From: Nereida sp024640765
GTDB taxonomy: Bacteria > Pseudomonadota > Alphaproteobacteria > Rhodobacterales > Rhodobacteraceae
Assembly (NCBI GenBank): GCA_024640765.1
Contig: JAHEEK010000005.1
Span: 62,001-126,000, forward strand
Length of the DNA stretch: 64,000 nucleotides
Direction: 5' to 3'
Every line of letters starts with the position of its first letter. Positions within the stretch are counted from its first letter, which is position 1. The notes beneath the pieces were generated by a model that was given only the letters and a program-made list of their open reading frames with translations, was not told the origin of the DNA and ran no database searches. Positions 17,514-26,269 of the stretch are shown here, piece after piece. Both the position numbers and the translations under genes were made by a program.

Positions 17514-18451
17514 TTCAGCCAGCTGAAGAAGTCATCGTCCGCTTGACTGCGCAACTTACGGGCCATTTCAACGCCCAGTTTTGCGCCGTCAGCCACAGAA
17601 CAGGTTTGCTCATCACTAAGCACCTCAGAACCATCAACGCGCAAAATTTCACCGCGTAGGGTCAGAGTATCGCCATCAATAGTGGCCAAACCGCCAATTG
17701 GCGTTTCGCATGATCCGTCAAGAGCACCCAAAAAGGCGCGCTCCGCCGCAAGACGTTGGGTCGAGAAGGTGTCATTGATGGCGCTCAGCATCTCGCTGAT
17801 GCGGTCATCACCCAAACGCTGTTCAATACCGATACAACCTTGAGCCACCGCCGGAAGCATTTCTTCAGCCTCAATGGCGGTGCGGGGCACCTCATCCATT
17901 GCCAACCGGTTCAACCCAGCCATGGCAAGGAAGGTTGCTTCAGCCACGCCGTCTTTCAACTTTTTTAATCGCGTTTGAACGTTTCCACGAAATTCGACAA
18001 TTTCTAGATCAGGACGATAATTCAAAAGCTGCGCTTTGCGTCGCAGGGATGACGTGCCAACCACAGCCCCCTCTCGCAGATCAGCAAGCTTGCCGCCGTC
18101 CAAAGAGACAAACGCATCACGCACGTCTTCACGGGGCAAATAAGTCGTCAGTGCAAGCCCGTCTGGCTGCGCAACGGGCATGTCTTTCATCGAATGGACT
18201 GCAATATCAATCGCGCCAGACAGCAGATCGTCTTCAATCTCGCGGGTAAACAGACCCTTGCCGCCGATTTCTTTCAAAGGCCGGTCCAAAATGCGGTCAC
18301 CGGTTGTTTTGATCACAACAATCTCAAAAGCACCCTCAGGCAGATTAAAGGCCGCCATCAACCTTTGACGGGTTTCATAAGCCTGCGCGAGCGCAAGCGG
18401 CGAACCACGAGTGCCGATTTTCAACGGTGCATCGAGAGAAGGTAGAGTCAT
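17510..18451 (-). CDS. hemC: Hydroxymethylbilane synthase (porphobilinogen deaminase)
   Basis: This 313-residue enzyme polymerises four porphobilinogens into hydroxymethylbilane in tetrapyrrole synthesis. It opens with KIGTRGSPLALAQA, has catalytic Asp90 in HSMKDMP, GTSSLRRKAQL at about 132-142, and the dipyrromethane-cofactor cysteine Cys248 in GSCETPIGG. It is divergent from hemE, and a TGT-N12-ACA site (18461-18478) lies immediately upstream of its ATG. That arrangement matches the PpsR/CrtJ-controlled hemC/hemE promoters known in phototrophic Rhodobacterales. Confidence 0.96.
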   Translation of the reverse strand: MTLPSLDAPLKIGTRGSPLALAQAYETRQRLMAAFNLPEGAFEIVVIKTTGDRILDRPLKEIGGKGLFTREIEDDLLSGAIDIAVHSMKDMPVAQPDGLALTTYLPREDVRDAFVSLDGGKLADLREGAVVGTSSLRRKAQLLNYRPDLEIVEFRGNVQTRLKKLKDGVAEATFLAMAGLNRLAMDEVPRTAIEAEEMLPAVAQGCIGIEQRLGDDRISEMLSAINDTFSTQRLAAERAFLGALDGSCETPIGGLATIDGDTLTLRGEILRVDGSEVLSDEQTCSVADGAKLGVEMARKLRSQADDDFFSWLN

Positions 18452-18460
18452 AATTTACAT

Positions 18461-18503
18461 TGTCCACTTTTGTTGACACAATAGGTGTCTATAAGTTGAG
18501 TGG
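18461..18503. promoter_or_regulatory. PpsR/CrtJ-like tandem site in the hemC-hemE divergent promoter
   Basis: TGTCCACTTTTGTTGACA (18461-18478) is an exact TGT-N12-ACA match. Seven bases later TGT-N12-TGG (18486-18503) forms an imperfect second site. PpsR/CrtJ repressors of bacteriochlorophyll and heme genes bind paired TGT-N12-ACA sites about 7-8 bases apart. A very similar perfect site precedes hemF in this window. The match to the motif is seen; binding by PpsR is inference, and no ppsR gene is in the window. Confidence 0.65.
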
Positions 18504-18622
18504 CCATTCCTCAACCCCGAGAACGTTAACTGGCCACATTCAAAAAGCAAAATATCTTTTCGCAAGAAAAGTCCCGTGATACCAAGCGCCTAGTTCGGCG
18601 CGCCCGAAGCAAGGAAATTCCG

Positions 18623-19681
18623 ATGAAGGACAGCATTACCATGACAAAGCCAAAGAAATTGCTGCAAAGCCTTGCGGGCGAAACGCTTGAGACGCCCCCA
18701 ATCTGGATGATGCGCCAAGCAGGGCGCTACCTGCCCGAGTATCGCGCCACCCGCGCACAGGCCGGTGATTTCCTATCACTTTGCTACAATCCGGAATTGG
18801 CCGCAGAAGTAACGCTTCAGCCGATCCGCCGCTACGGCTTTGATGCTGCGATTCTTTTTGCAGACATTTTGCTAATCCCCAAAGCGCTTGGCGCTGATCT
18901 TTGGTTTGTCACCGGCGAAGGCCCCCGCCTTTCCACGATCACAACCGATGCGGACTTTGCCAAAATCAAAAACGCGGATGATGTTCATGATCACCTTGCG
19001 CCAATTTACGAGACCGTAAAAATTCTTGCACGTGAACTGCCGGAAGAAACCGCGCTGATCGGCTTTGCGGGCGCGCCTTGGACCGTTGCCACATATATGA
19101 TCGCGGGTCGCGGCACCCCTGACCAAGGGCCAGCACATCAGCTGATTGCTGAGAACCGCCCGCTGTTTGAAGCGCTGATTGACCGTCTGACGGACGCGAC
19201 AATTGCGTATCTGTCGATGCAAATCGAAGCCGGCGCAGAAGTCGTTAAACTGTTCGACAGCTGGGCAGGCTCACTTAAGGGTGACGACTTCCAGAAATAC
19301 GCCCTGGCCCCCGCCATCAAAATCATCACAGCACTTAAAGCAAAACACCCCACCACACCGATCATCGCCTTCCCCCGCGAAGCAGGTGATGGGTACATAG
19401 GCTTTGCCAAAGCAACGGGCGCAGACTGTGTTGCCCTCGACAACTCCGTCAGTGCCGAATGGGCCGCGCGCAATGTTCAAGTTGATGGCTGCGTTCAGGG
19501 TAACCTCGCCTCAAGCCATATGGTCACCGGCGGCCAAGCACTTGTTGATGAAACACGTGCCATCGTTGATGCCTTCAAGGGTGGGCCGCATATTTTCAAT
19601 CTTGGTCACGGCATTACACCGGATGCTGATCCAGAAAACGTACAACTGATGATCGACACGGTGCGCGAAAAACGCAACTAA
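18623..19681 (+). CDS. hemE: Uroporphyrinogen decarboxylase
   Basis: This 352-residue enzyme converts uroporphyrinogen III to coproporphyrinogen III. The two family signatures are present: PIWMMRQAGRYLPEYR (about residues 26-41, substrate-binding arginines) and GFAGAPWTVATYMIAGRG (about 146-163). The ATG at 18623 has AAGGAA 7 bases upstream; a second in-frame ATG at 18641 is possible and would drop the first 6 residues. It is followed by a clear intrinsic terminator and shares a regulatory region with hemC. Confidence 0.96.
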   Translation: MKDSITMTKPKKLLQSLAGETLETPPIWMMRQAGRYLPEYRATRAQAGDFLSLCYNPELAAEVTLQPIRRYGFDAAILFADILLIPKALGADLWFVTGEGPRLSTITTDADFAKIKNADDVHDHLAPIYETVKILARELPEETALIGFAGAPWTVATYMIAGRGTPDQGPAHQLIAENRPLFEALIDRLTDATIAYLSMQIEAGAEVVKLFDSWAGSLKGDDFQKYALAPAIKIITALKAKHPTTPIIAFPREAGDGYIGFAKATGADCVALDNSVSAEWAARNVQVDGCVQGNLASSHMVTGGQALVDETRAIVDAFKGGPHIFNLGHGITPDADPENVQLMIDTVREKRN

Positions 19682-19701
19682 CCCGCTTCATCAAATCAGC
19701 A

Positions 19702-19736
19702 AAAAAGGCCGTGCATTCATTTGTGCGGCCTTTTGT
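19702..19736 (+). terminator. Intrinsic terminator after hemE
   Basis: Arms AAAAAGGCCG and CGGCCTTTT flank a 14-base loop and are followed by a T-rich stretch, about 20 bases after the hemE stop. The A-run on the other side means it may also serve the convergent hemF gene. Confidence 0.85.
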
Positions 19737-19768
19737 ATTTTATGAACCCAAAAGCAGTGGACCGAGGT

Positions 19769-20662
19769 CTAAACCCACTTGGCCAGAGGCGGCAGGGACA
19801 TCAATACCGCGTTGGCATCGTGACCTGTCTCAAGACCAAACTTAGTACCGCGATCATACACAAGATTGTACTCCGCATAGAGCCCACGGTGAATGAGTTG
19901 AGCCTCTTTATCAGCCTCATTGAAATCTGCTGTGCGGCGTTTCTCAACAAGCGGCACATAAGCCGGCAAAAAGGCACGACCGATGTCTTGGGTCAAAGCA
20001 AAATCTGCCTCCCAATCACCCGTGTTGTGATCATCCATGAAAATACCCCCAACACCGCGGGCACGATGACGGTGCGGGATATAGAAATACTCATCAGCCC
20101 ACTCTTTTAGGCGCGGATACAAATCCGCACCATGTGGTGCTAAATGCTGCTCCTGGGTCGCGTGAAAATGCGCCGTGTCTTCATCAAACTCAAGACAAGG
20201 ATTGAGGTCAGACCCGCCCCCAAACCACCACGCATGAGGCGTCCAAAACATCCGTGTGTTCATGTGAACTGCCGGTGCTTGCGGGTTGCGCATGTGTGCC
20301 ACAAGGCTAATCCCGCTGGCCCAAAAACGCGGATCATCCGCCATACCGGGAATACCTTTGCGCGCAGCCATCGCGGCCTGTGCACGCGGAGCCAACGTAC
20401 CGAAAACCGTACTGACGTTGACACCTACTTTTTCAAATACGCGCCCACCGCGCATAACGCTCATCAGGCCGCCACCTGCATCGGAACCGTCATCAGATGC
20501 CCGTGTTGTTTCCGTCACTTCAAACGAATCTGGCGCCATATCTGAGAACGGCCCTGTTGTGTGTGACGCCTCAAGGTCTTCAAACGCTGCAACGATTTGG
20601 TCACGTAACTCACGAAACCACGCTGCGGCGAGCGCTTTGCGGCTGTCAAAATTTTCGGTCAT
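19769..20662 (-). CDS. hemF: Aerobic coproporphyrinogen III oxidase
   Basis: This 297-residue oxygen-dependent enzyme forms protoporphyrinogen IX from coproporphyrinogen III. Diagnostic stretches are GGGLMSVMRGGRVFEKVGVNVS (about 65-86), MNTRMFWTPHAWWFGGGSDLNP, FHATQ and the C-terminal YNLVYDRGTKFGLETGHDANAVLMSLPP. The ATG at 20662 has AGAGGA upstream; the frame stays open far into the neighbouring region, but those codons do not resemble HemF. A perfect TGT-N12-ACA site (20669-20686) sits directly upstream of the start, overlapping the ribosome-binding region. Confidence 0.96.
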   Translation of the reverse strand: MTENFDSRKALAAAWFRELRDQIVAAFEDLEASHTTGPFSDMAPDSFEVTETTRASDDGSDAGGGLMSVMRGGRVFEKVGVNVSTVFGTLAPRAQAAMAARKGIPGMADDPRFWASGISLVAHMRNPQAPAVHMNTRMFWTPHAWWFGGGSDLNPCLEFDEDTAHFHATQEQHLAPHGADLYPRLKEWADEYFYIPHRHRARGVGGIFMDDHNTGDWEADFALTQDIGRAFLPAYVPLVEKRRTADFNEADKEAQLIHRGLYAEYNLVYDRGTKFGLETGHDANAVLMSLPPLAKWV

Positions 20663-20668
20663 GCAAAC

Positions 20669-20686
20669 TGTCCTCTTTAGTTGACA
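20669..20686. promoter_or_regulatory. PpsR/CrtJ-like site upstream of hemF
   Basis: TGTCCTCTTTAGTTGACA is an exact TGT-N12-ACA match and agrees at 16 of 18 positions with the site in front of hemC. Its location 7 bases upstream of the hemF start codon would allow repression. I find no convincing second half-site at the usual 7-8 base spacing. Motif seen; regulator inferred. Confidence 0.6.
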
Positions 20687-20765
20687 CTTTACTAGCATGT
20701 GTGTTGCGACTTGCCTAGATTTGGGCAGCACCTCGCAACATCGATTTATGATATGTTTGGCAAAA

Positions 20766-21572
20766 CTAGTGGGCTGGTGCGCGCGCTGCATCAACAAGCG
20801 AGCGGCCACCATCAACCGTAATCACTTCACCCGTAACAAAGCTTGAAGCATCTGAGGCCAAATACTGCACCGCATCAGCCACCTCGGACGGCCCAGCAAT
20901 CCGGTGCAGGGGCGTATGTTCTTTGATGTCTTCACGGTATTCTTCATTGTCTTTCAGCGTATCCTTAAGGCTGGCTGACATAACTGAACCGAAGGCAACT
21001 GCATTGACGCGAATGCGGTGCGGCGCCAATGCCACCGCCATAGAACGCGTCATTTGGTTCAACGCAGCAGAGCTCACGGAATAAGCAAGCAATTCGGGCT
21101 GGGTGCGATTTGCAGCAATTGAGCTTAGGTTTACGATGGAGCCCGCAGGCGCATCTTCCGCATAAGTCTCGGCCTGTTTCATCATGCGTTTCGAAATGGC
21201 CTGTGTGAGGCGAAGCGACGTCATCAGGTTTTGCTGCAACAGTGTTTCAACTTGATCGGCTGCAGGGTCAAACGGATCAGACTCAAGGACCTGACGTGAG
21301 CCGTTCACCAAAATATCAACCTGATCGAAGTGATCCAACGTGGCAGACAACAGGTTCGCAATTGTCAGCTTTTCGCGCAGATCACCTGAGAACGTGATGA
21401 ACTTCGGCTCCGCGCTATCGTCCGCCCCCACCTCGGCAACCAGCTTTTCCTCATTCATATCAGCGAATACGACATTGGCGCCCATGGACAGAAAGTGGCG
21501 ACCAATCGCAAGGCCGACCCCGTTGGCAGCACCGGTCACAATAGCAGTTTTGCCAGCAATGGAAAAAGACAT
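20766..21572 (-). CDS. SDR-family protein with degenerate active site
   Basis: This 268-residue protein has the classical short-chain dehydrogenase fold: TGAANGVG cofactor loop (residues 13-20), catalytic Ser in NLSSIAA and the C-terminal VTGEVITVDGG. Two conserved features are altered. The NNAG motif reads VNGSR (89-93), and YxxxK reads Y164-S-V-S-S168, so the active-site lysine is absent. It may be a non-catalytic or differently acting member of the family. It is 20 bases downstream of the RsmC-like gene on the same strand, suggesting co-transcription. Substrate unknown. Confidence 0.82.
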   Translation of the reverse strand: MSFSIAGKTAIVTGAANGVGLAIGRHFLSMGANVVFADMNEEKLVAEVGADDSAEPKFITFSGDLREKLTIANLLSATLDHFDQVDILVNGSRQVLESDPFDPAADQVETLLQQNLMTSLRLTQAISKRMMKQAETYAEDAPAGSIVNLSSIAANRTQPELLAYSVSSAALNQMTRSMAVALAPHRIRVNAVAFGSVMSASLKDTLKDNEEYREDIKEHTPLHRIAGPSEVADAVQYLASDASSFVTGEVITVDGGRSLVDAARAPAH

Positions 21573-21592
21573 CAGATGCTTCCTAACTTGGT

Positions 21593-22579
21593 TTACCGGC
21601 GGCGGCGTGGCTTGCGGGCGTGTAGCACTTTGAAGCTTGCGTCGCCGGCAATTTCTTTGACGTCCGCAAACAGCTCAGACAGCGTCCCTTCATAAGGCAG
21701 GTGTCTGTTTGCAACGATCCACATTTGCCCACCGGGGTGCAATACTGATGCACCGGCCGCGAGAAATGCGCGACCAATTGCCGGATCTGCAGTACGTGAT
21801 GTGTGGAACGGTGGGTTGGAAATAACCGCGTCGTACAACGCTTTTTCCGGTTTAAACCGCGTTGCATCCGCCCAATGCAAATGCGCGCGCTCATCAGTTA
21901 CATTGTGAGCAGCGCATAGATGTGCCGCGTGGTCAGCCTCAACCATATCAAGATGGGCGACGTTATCACGCTTCAAAATCTGCGCCGACAACCAACCCCA
22001 GCCGGAGCCCATATCCATAATTTTAGCAGGCAATTTCATAGGCAAAGCCGCGGCAAGTGCTGCGCTTCCTTTATCAACCGCACCTGCAGAAAAGACACCT
22101 ACGCTGGTTTTGAAGCCATCCGGCCCATTCTGCATCGGATCATCTATTGCCCAAGCGCTAAGGTCTGCACCTGCTGAGATTGTGAAAGCTTTGCCGTGTT
22201 GCTTGGAAAATGCCGAAGTTACATCACACATCTTGCGAAGATCACGAAAAACACTCTCAACGCCCTCAACTTTCAGGCCATCAACACTGACTGCCCCGTC
22301 AGTTCGGGAGGCCGCATCGGCGATCCGCGCGCGGATCGCGTCTTTGGCGCGCGGTAGAAACACGATGCTGTGGGCAAATCTGCCCTCAGGCAGGGGGCTA
22401 ACGGTGTATCCGCGCGCAGCCCACGCATCATGGTCCGGCTTGAACGGCTGAATAATGAAAACGCGGTCCTGAGGCAGCGCAGCTAAGTCTGCATCCGCGG
22501 ATGGGCCCCAAACCGCAATTACGCCCTCATCGGGCAGCGGTACGAAGCCCGCATCTATGGCAAGTGAAAGTCGTGACAT
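21593..22579 (-). CDS. rsmC: RsmC-like class I SAM-dependent methyltransferase
   Basis: This 328-residue two-domain protein has an N-terminal degenerate half and a C-terminal methyltransferase with MDMGSGWGWLSAQ (SAM-binding, about 188-200), an acidic VEADHAA motif and SNPPFHTSR (about 255-263). NPPFH is typical of guanine-N2 rRNA methyltransferases such as RsmC, which modifies G1207 of 16S rRNA. Upstream partner in an apparent two-gene unit with the degenerate SDR. The exact base modified is inferred from family. Confidence 0.8.
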   Translation of the reverse strand: MSRLSLAIDAGFVPLPDEGVIAVWGPSADADLAALPQDRVFIIQPFKPDHDAWAARGYTVSPLPEGRFAHSIVFLPRAKDAIRARIADAASRTDGAVSVDGLKVEGVESVFRDLRKMCDVTSAFSKQHGKAFTISAGADLSAWAIDDPMQNGPDGFKTSVGVFSAGAVDKGSAALAAALPMKLPAKIMDMGSGWGWLSAQILKRDNVAHLDMVEADHAAHLCAAHNVTDERAHLHWADATRFKPEKALYDAVISNPPFHTSRTADPAIGRAFLAAGASVLHPGGQMWIVANRHLPYEGTLSELFADVKEIAGDASFKVLHARKPRRRR

Positions 22580-22597
22580 CAGGAGAGCGGCCGCAGC

Positions 22598-22939
22598 CTA
22601 TTCCTTTTCCATTGTGCATTGCAGCGGGTGCTGGTGACGCTGCGCGAATTCCATCACATGCGTCACTTTTGTTTCCGCCACCTCGTGACTGAAAACACCT
22701 ACAACAGCCAGCCCTTTTTTGTGGACGGTCAACATCAATTCAAACGCCTGTGCGTGATTAAGGCCAAAAAACCGCTCAAGCACGTGCACAACAAATTCCA
22801 TTGGTGTGAAGTCATCATTGAGGATCATCACTTTGTACATCGGTGGCCGCTTTGTCTTTTCACGCGGCTTCGTTGCCAACCCGATGTCGCTATCAGGGCT
22901 GTCAGGTTCGTCGTTTGAAAGGTGCCAATTCGCCATCAT
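22598..22939 (-). CDS. clpS: ATP-dependent Clp protease adaptor ClpS
   Basis: This 113-residue adaptor delivers N-degron substrates to ClpAP. The core reads PPMYKVMILNDDFTPMEFVVHVLERFF, then LTVHKKGLAVVGVFSHEVAE and the ending HQHPLQCTMEKE, all highly conserved in alphaproteobacterial ClpS. The start is uncertain: ATG 22939 (or the adjacent ATG 22936) gives a family-like N terminus, while an in-frame GTG at 22987 would add 16 residues not typical of the family. No strong ribosome site is seen. No clpA follows; the next gene on this strand is the RsmC-like one. Confidence 0.9.
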   Translation of the reverse strand: MMANWHLSNDEPDSPDSDIGLATKPREKTKRPPMYKVMILNDDFTPMEFVVHVLERFFGLNHAQAFELMLTVHKKGLAVVGVFSHEVAETKVTHVMEFAQRHQHPLQCTMEKE

Positions 22940-23251
22940 TACGTTGAAATCCCATGGGCCGTGGTGCGATACACTATATAAAGCCACTGCGCCGTATGAA
23001 AAGGGGGCAATCCAAAGCTCAGGGCATATGCAATAATTTGCCCGCCAAAGTAGACCGACCTATACAGGGCCTATGTAGGCGGGGCAGCCGAATACACTAC
23101 CAAATATTGAGAAGCGCCTATCGAAAGATAGCAAAACCTATTGAAAATAAGGGGGTTTTCGGATTCGCCAAAAAATGGTAACCAATTAACAATAAAAAAG
23201 ATCAGTCGGAAAACCGGCGATCAGAGGCAAGTTTGGCAAGGCAGGTTCCCA
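22940..23251. other. Intergenic region between clpS and the D,D-carboxypeptidase gene
   Basis: These 312 bases separate two divergent genes and must contain both promoters. I see AT-rich stretches around 23130-23200 and a small inverted repeat (GATC...GATC flanking CGGAAAACCGG near 23202-23222). There is no RNA gene and no convincing independent coding region. The frame of the downstream gene is open back to an ATG at 23141, but that extension is basic, unlike a signal peptide, and lacks family similarity. Confidence 0.5.
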
Positions 23252-24643
23252 GTGTTTTACACCTTTGGGCGCGTTTCGCGTATGTTCGTTTTCACACTTG
23301 CATTGGTGTGTGTGATGTTAACCCCCGGAATGGGCGTAACGGCCCCTTATGCGGCAATGGTCATTGACGCACGGTCGGGTGAGGTTCTTCACTCCCGCAA
23401 CGCTGACACCCGCCTTCATCCGGCATCTCTTACAAAAATGATGACGCTTTACGTGGCGTTCGAAGCTGTCCGCAAAGGTGAGATTAGCCTTGATACGCGC
23501 GTAAAAATATCGCGCAAAGCCGCCGCAGAGCCCCCCTCAAAGATCGGCCTCAAGTCGGGTCAGCGCATTCAATTTCGCTACCTGATCCGCGCAGCAGCCG
23601 TGAAGTCAGCCAATGACGCCGCCACTGCAATCGGCGAGGCCATCTCAGGCTCGGAAGCTGCGTTTGCGCGCCGCATGACACGCACAGCCAAAGCCTTGGG
23701 CATGTCCAAAACCACATTCAAGAACGCGCATGGATTGACCGAAAGCGGTCACATGTCGACAGCCCGAGACATGACCACAATGGGCCGTCGATTGTTTTAC
23801 GACTATCCACAATACTACAACCTCTTCTCGCGCATCACGACAGACGCTGGCATCCGCACGGTCTCCAACACCAACCGTCGCCTTCTTGGCAACTACCGCG
23901 GCGCAGACGGCATCAAAACCGGCTACACCCGCGCAGCAGGCTTCAACTTGGTTGCAAGTGCTGAACGCGGCAACGAGCGGATCATCGCAACTGTGTTTGG
24001 AGGTCGCTCAACTGCAACGCGTAACGCACGCGTCGCCGAATTGCTGGATATGGGCTTCCGCCGCGCACCCACCAATGCGCCCGTTCGAAAACCCGCGCTG
24101 CCAAATTACGTGGCAAGCCTCACTGATGATGATACGGAGCTAAAGGGCAAGACGATCCGCCTGCACACGGCGGTTAAGAAAAGCCTGCGTCCTGTTGCAC
24201 GCAAGGGCGGGGCTAAGCCCGATCAAGAGATGTTGCTCGCCTTGGCAACCACCGTTGAGCAGGCAGTTGCCCAAGCCGTCGACACCAGCGCAAACGTGCA
24301 AACCTCACAGCCCATACTATTGGCGACTGCGACCTCACCTAAACCGCGGGTCAGACCCACTGTGGCACAGCCAAGTGTAGTGACACGCATTTCAAATTCG
24401 GGCGGCGCGCGTGATTACGGGATCAATGTCGGTAAGTTCGGCACGAAATACAAAGCGGAACAAGTGTTGTTACGCACCGCGTTGATGGAAATGAACACGC
24501 TTGACGGTTCTCTGCGCAAAGTGATCCGCCGCAGCAATGGGTTTGATGCGAATTTCCTGGGGCTTAACCAACAAACCGCAGCACTTGCCTGTCGGCGCCT
24601 ACGGGCCCGCAATGTCGATTGCGAAATTGTTGGTCCAAGCTGA
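23252..24643 (+). CDS. dacA: D-alanyl-D-alanine carboxypeptidase (PBP5/6 type) with C-terminal SPOR domain
   Basis: This 463-residue periplasmic peptidase of family S11 trims pentapeptide side chains of peptidoglycan. A signal peptide (MFVFTLALVCVMLTPGMGVTA) is followed by the catalytic SLTK tetrad start (Ser59, Lys62), SAN (119-121) and KTG in GIKTGYTRAAG. After a Pro/Ala-rich linker, the last 75 residues (YGINVGKFGTKYKAEQVLL onward) form a SPOR domain, which binds denuded septal glycan and suggests a role at division sites. I favour GTG 23252 (AGG-rich region upstream, basic n-region); ATG 23282 is the alternative. Confidence 0.85.
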   Translation: MFYTFGRVSRMFVFTLALVCVMLTPGMGVTAPYAAMVIDARSGEVLHSRNADTRLHPASLTKMMTLYVAFEAVRKGEISLDTRVKISRKAAAEPPSKIGLKSGQRIQFRYLIRAAAVKSANDAATAIGEAISGSEAAFARRMTRTAKALGMSKTTFKNAHGLTESGHMSTARDMTTMGRRLFYDYPQYYNLFSRITTDAGIRTVSNTNRRLLGNYRGADGIKTGYTRAAGFNLVASAERGNERIIATVFGGRSTATRNARVAELLDMGFRRAPTNAPVRKPALPNYVASLTDDDTELKGKTIRLHTAVKKSLRPVARKGGAKPDQEMLLALATTVEQAVAQAVDTSANVQTSQPILLATATSPKPRVRPTVAQPSVVTRISNSGGARDYGINVGKFGTKYKAEQVLLRTALMEMNTLDGSLRKVIRRSNGFDANFLGLNQQTAALACRRLRARNVDCEIVGPS

Positions 24644-24661
24644 CAAAATAACGCAGCGGAC

Positions 24662-26269
24662 CTAGATCCCCGCGCCAGCAGCGGCCTCAAGATCAAACGC
24701 AGCAGCCATAAGCGCCTTGGTGTATTCTGATTGTGGGTCATCAAAAATCTGATCGCGCGGACCCGCCTCAACCACGTCGCCGCGTCTCATGACCATCACC
24801 TGATGCGATAACGCGCGCACAACTTTCAAATCATGCGAGATGAAGATGTAGGCCAAGCCATACTTGGCTTGCAGGCCGCGCAGAAGCTCAACAATTTGCA
24901 CCTGCACAGTCATATCAAGCGCAGAGGTGGGCTCGTCCAGAATAACCAGTTTTGGACGTAAAATCATCGCCCGCGCAATGGCAATCCGCTGACGTTGGCC
25001 GCCCGAAAACTCATGGGGGTATCTGTCCATAGTTGCCGGATCCAGCCCGACCTCAGTCATGATTTCGGCAACCATGTCGCGCTTGTTGCGACCGGCTTCA
25101 ACACCGTGAACCCCGAGGCCCTCCGCGATGATCTGTTCAACAGACATCCGTGGGCTCAAGCTTCCATAGGGATCTTGAAAGACAATCTGCATATCCCGGC
25201 GCAGTGCCCGCAGCTGACGCTTTTGTAGCTTTGCAATCTCGCGGCCCAAAAAGGCGATACGCCCCTCTGACTTGATCAGCCGCATCATCGCCAACGCCAA
25301 AGTCGTTTTTCCAGAACCAGACTCGCCTACGATTCCAACCGTCTCACCTGCCCGAACCGATAGGCTGGCGGCGTTCACAGCTTTGACATGGCCCACGGTT
25401 TGCCGAAGCAACCCGCGTTCGATTGGAAACCAAATCTTGAGATTGTCAGTTGTGGCAACCACTGGCGCATCCGCGGGTACAGGATCAGGCACGCCGACGG
25501 ATTCGGCACCAAGTAGTGTTTGCGTATAGGGGTGTTGTGGGGCGTCAAAAATATCTGCGGTCAGCCCATGCTCAACGATTTCACCGTCTTTCATCACACA
25601 GACACGGTCCGCAAATTTCCGCACAATTGACAGATCATGCGTGATGAAAAGCATCGACATGCCAAGATCCCGCTTCAACTCGGCTAACAGCTCAAGAACC
25701 TGTGCTTGGATCGTTACATCAAGGGCCGTGGTCGGTTCATCCGCGATCAAAAGCTCTGGCCCATTTGCCAGCGCCATTGCGATCATCACACGCTGACGCT
25801 GCCCACCGGACAATTGGTGCGGATAGCTCGACAACCGGCTTTCTGCGTCGTGGATACCAACACGCTCCAGCAGTTCAACCACGCGAGCACGGGCTGCTAC
25901 ACCGCGCAAGCCTTGGTGCAGCTCAATTGACTCCGTTAGCTGTTTTTCGAGCGTATGAAGCGGGTTTAGCGATGTCATCGGCTCTTGAAAAATGAAGCTG
26001 ATATCATTGCCACGCACTTTACGCAGGGCCTTTTCATCAGCCCCCACCATTTGCTCACCGTTATACGTAACAGAACCTTCGATGCGCGCATTGCGCCCGA
26101 GTAGGTTCACAGTAGAAAGCGCCGTGACCGATTTTCCAGACCCGGATTCCCCCACCAATGCAACGGTCTCGCCTTTACCAACAGCAAAGCTAACACCGCG
26201 CACCGCAAGCGCAGATTTACCGTCCTGCTGAAAGGACACCCGAAGGTTTTCTACGCTCAAAACACTCAT
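24662..26269 (-). CDS. yejF: Peptide ABC transporter ATP-binding protein YejF (double ATPase)
   Basis: This 535-residue protein has two complete ABC ATPase domains. The first has GESGSGKS (about 40-47) and LSGGQRQRVMIAMAL. The second has GESGSGKTTLA (about 315) and FSGGQRQRIAIARAM, each with Walker B DEPT. It powers the YejABE importer, known for oligopeptides and microcin C-like compounds. The ATG overlaps the yejE stop by 4 bases, and it is the last gene of the yejABEF operon. Gene order in transcription is A-B-E-F, as in Escherichia coli. Confidence 0.93.
   Translation of the reverse strand: MSVLSVENLRVSFQQDGKSALAVRGVSFAVGKGETVALVGESGSGKSVTALSTVNLLGRNARIEGSVTYNGEQMVGADEKALRKVRGNDISFIFQEPMTSLNPLHTLEKQLTESIELHQGLRGVAARARVVELLERVGIHDAESRLSSYPHQLSGGQRQRVMIAMALANGPELLIADEPTTALDVTIQAQVLELLAELKRDLGMSMLFITHDLSIVRKFADRVCVMKDGEIVEHGLTADIFDAPQHPYTQTLLGAESVGVPDPVPADAPVVATTDNLKIWFPIERGLLRQTVGHVKAVNAASLSVRAGETVGIVGESGSGKTTLALAMMRLIKSEGRIAFLGREIAKLQKRQLRALRRDMQIVFQDPYGSLSPRMSVEQIIAEGLGVHGVEAGRNKRDMVAEIMTEVGLDPATMDRYPHEFSGGQRQRIAIARAMILRPKLVILDEPTSALDMTVQVQIVELLRGLQAKYGLAYIFISHDLKVVRALSHQVMVMRRGDVVEAGPRDQIFDDPQSEYTKALMAAAFDLEAAAGAGI

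Noticed and set aside
23141..23200. CtrA-like site (TTAA-N7-TTAA) upstream of the D,D-carboxypeptidase gene
   Set aside because: GTAACCAATTAAC has the wrong spacing between half-sites.
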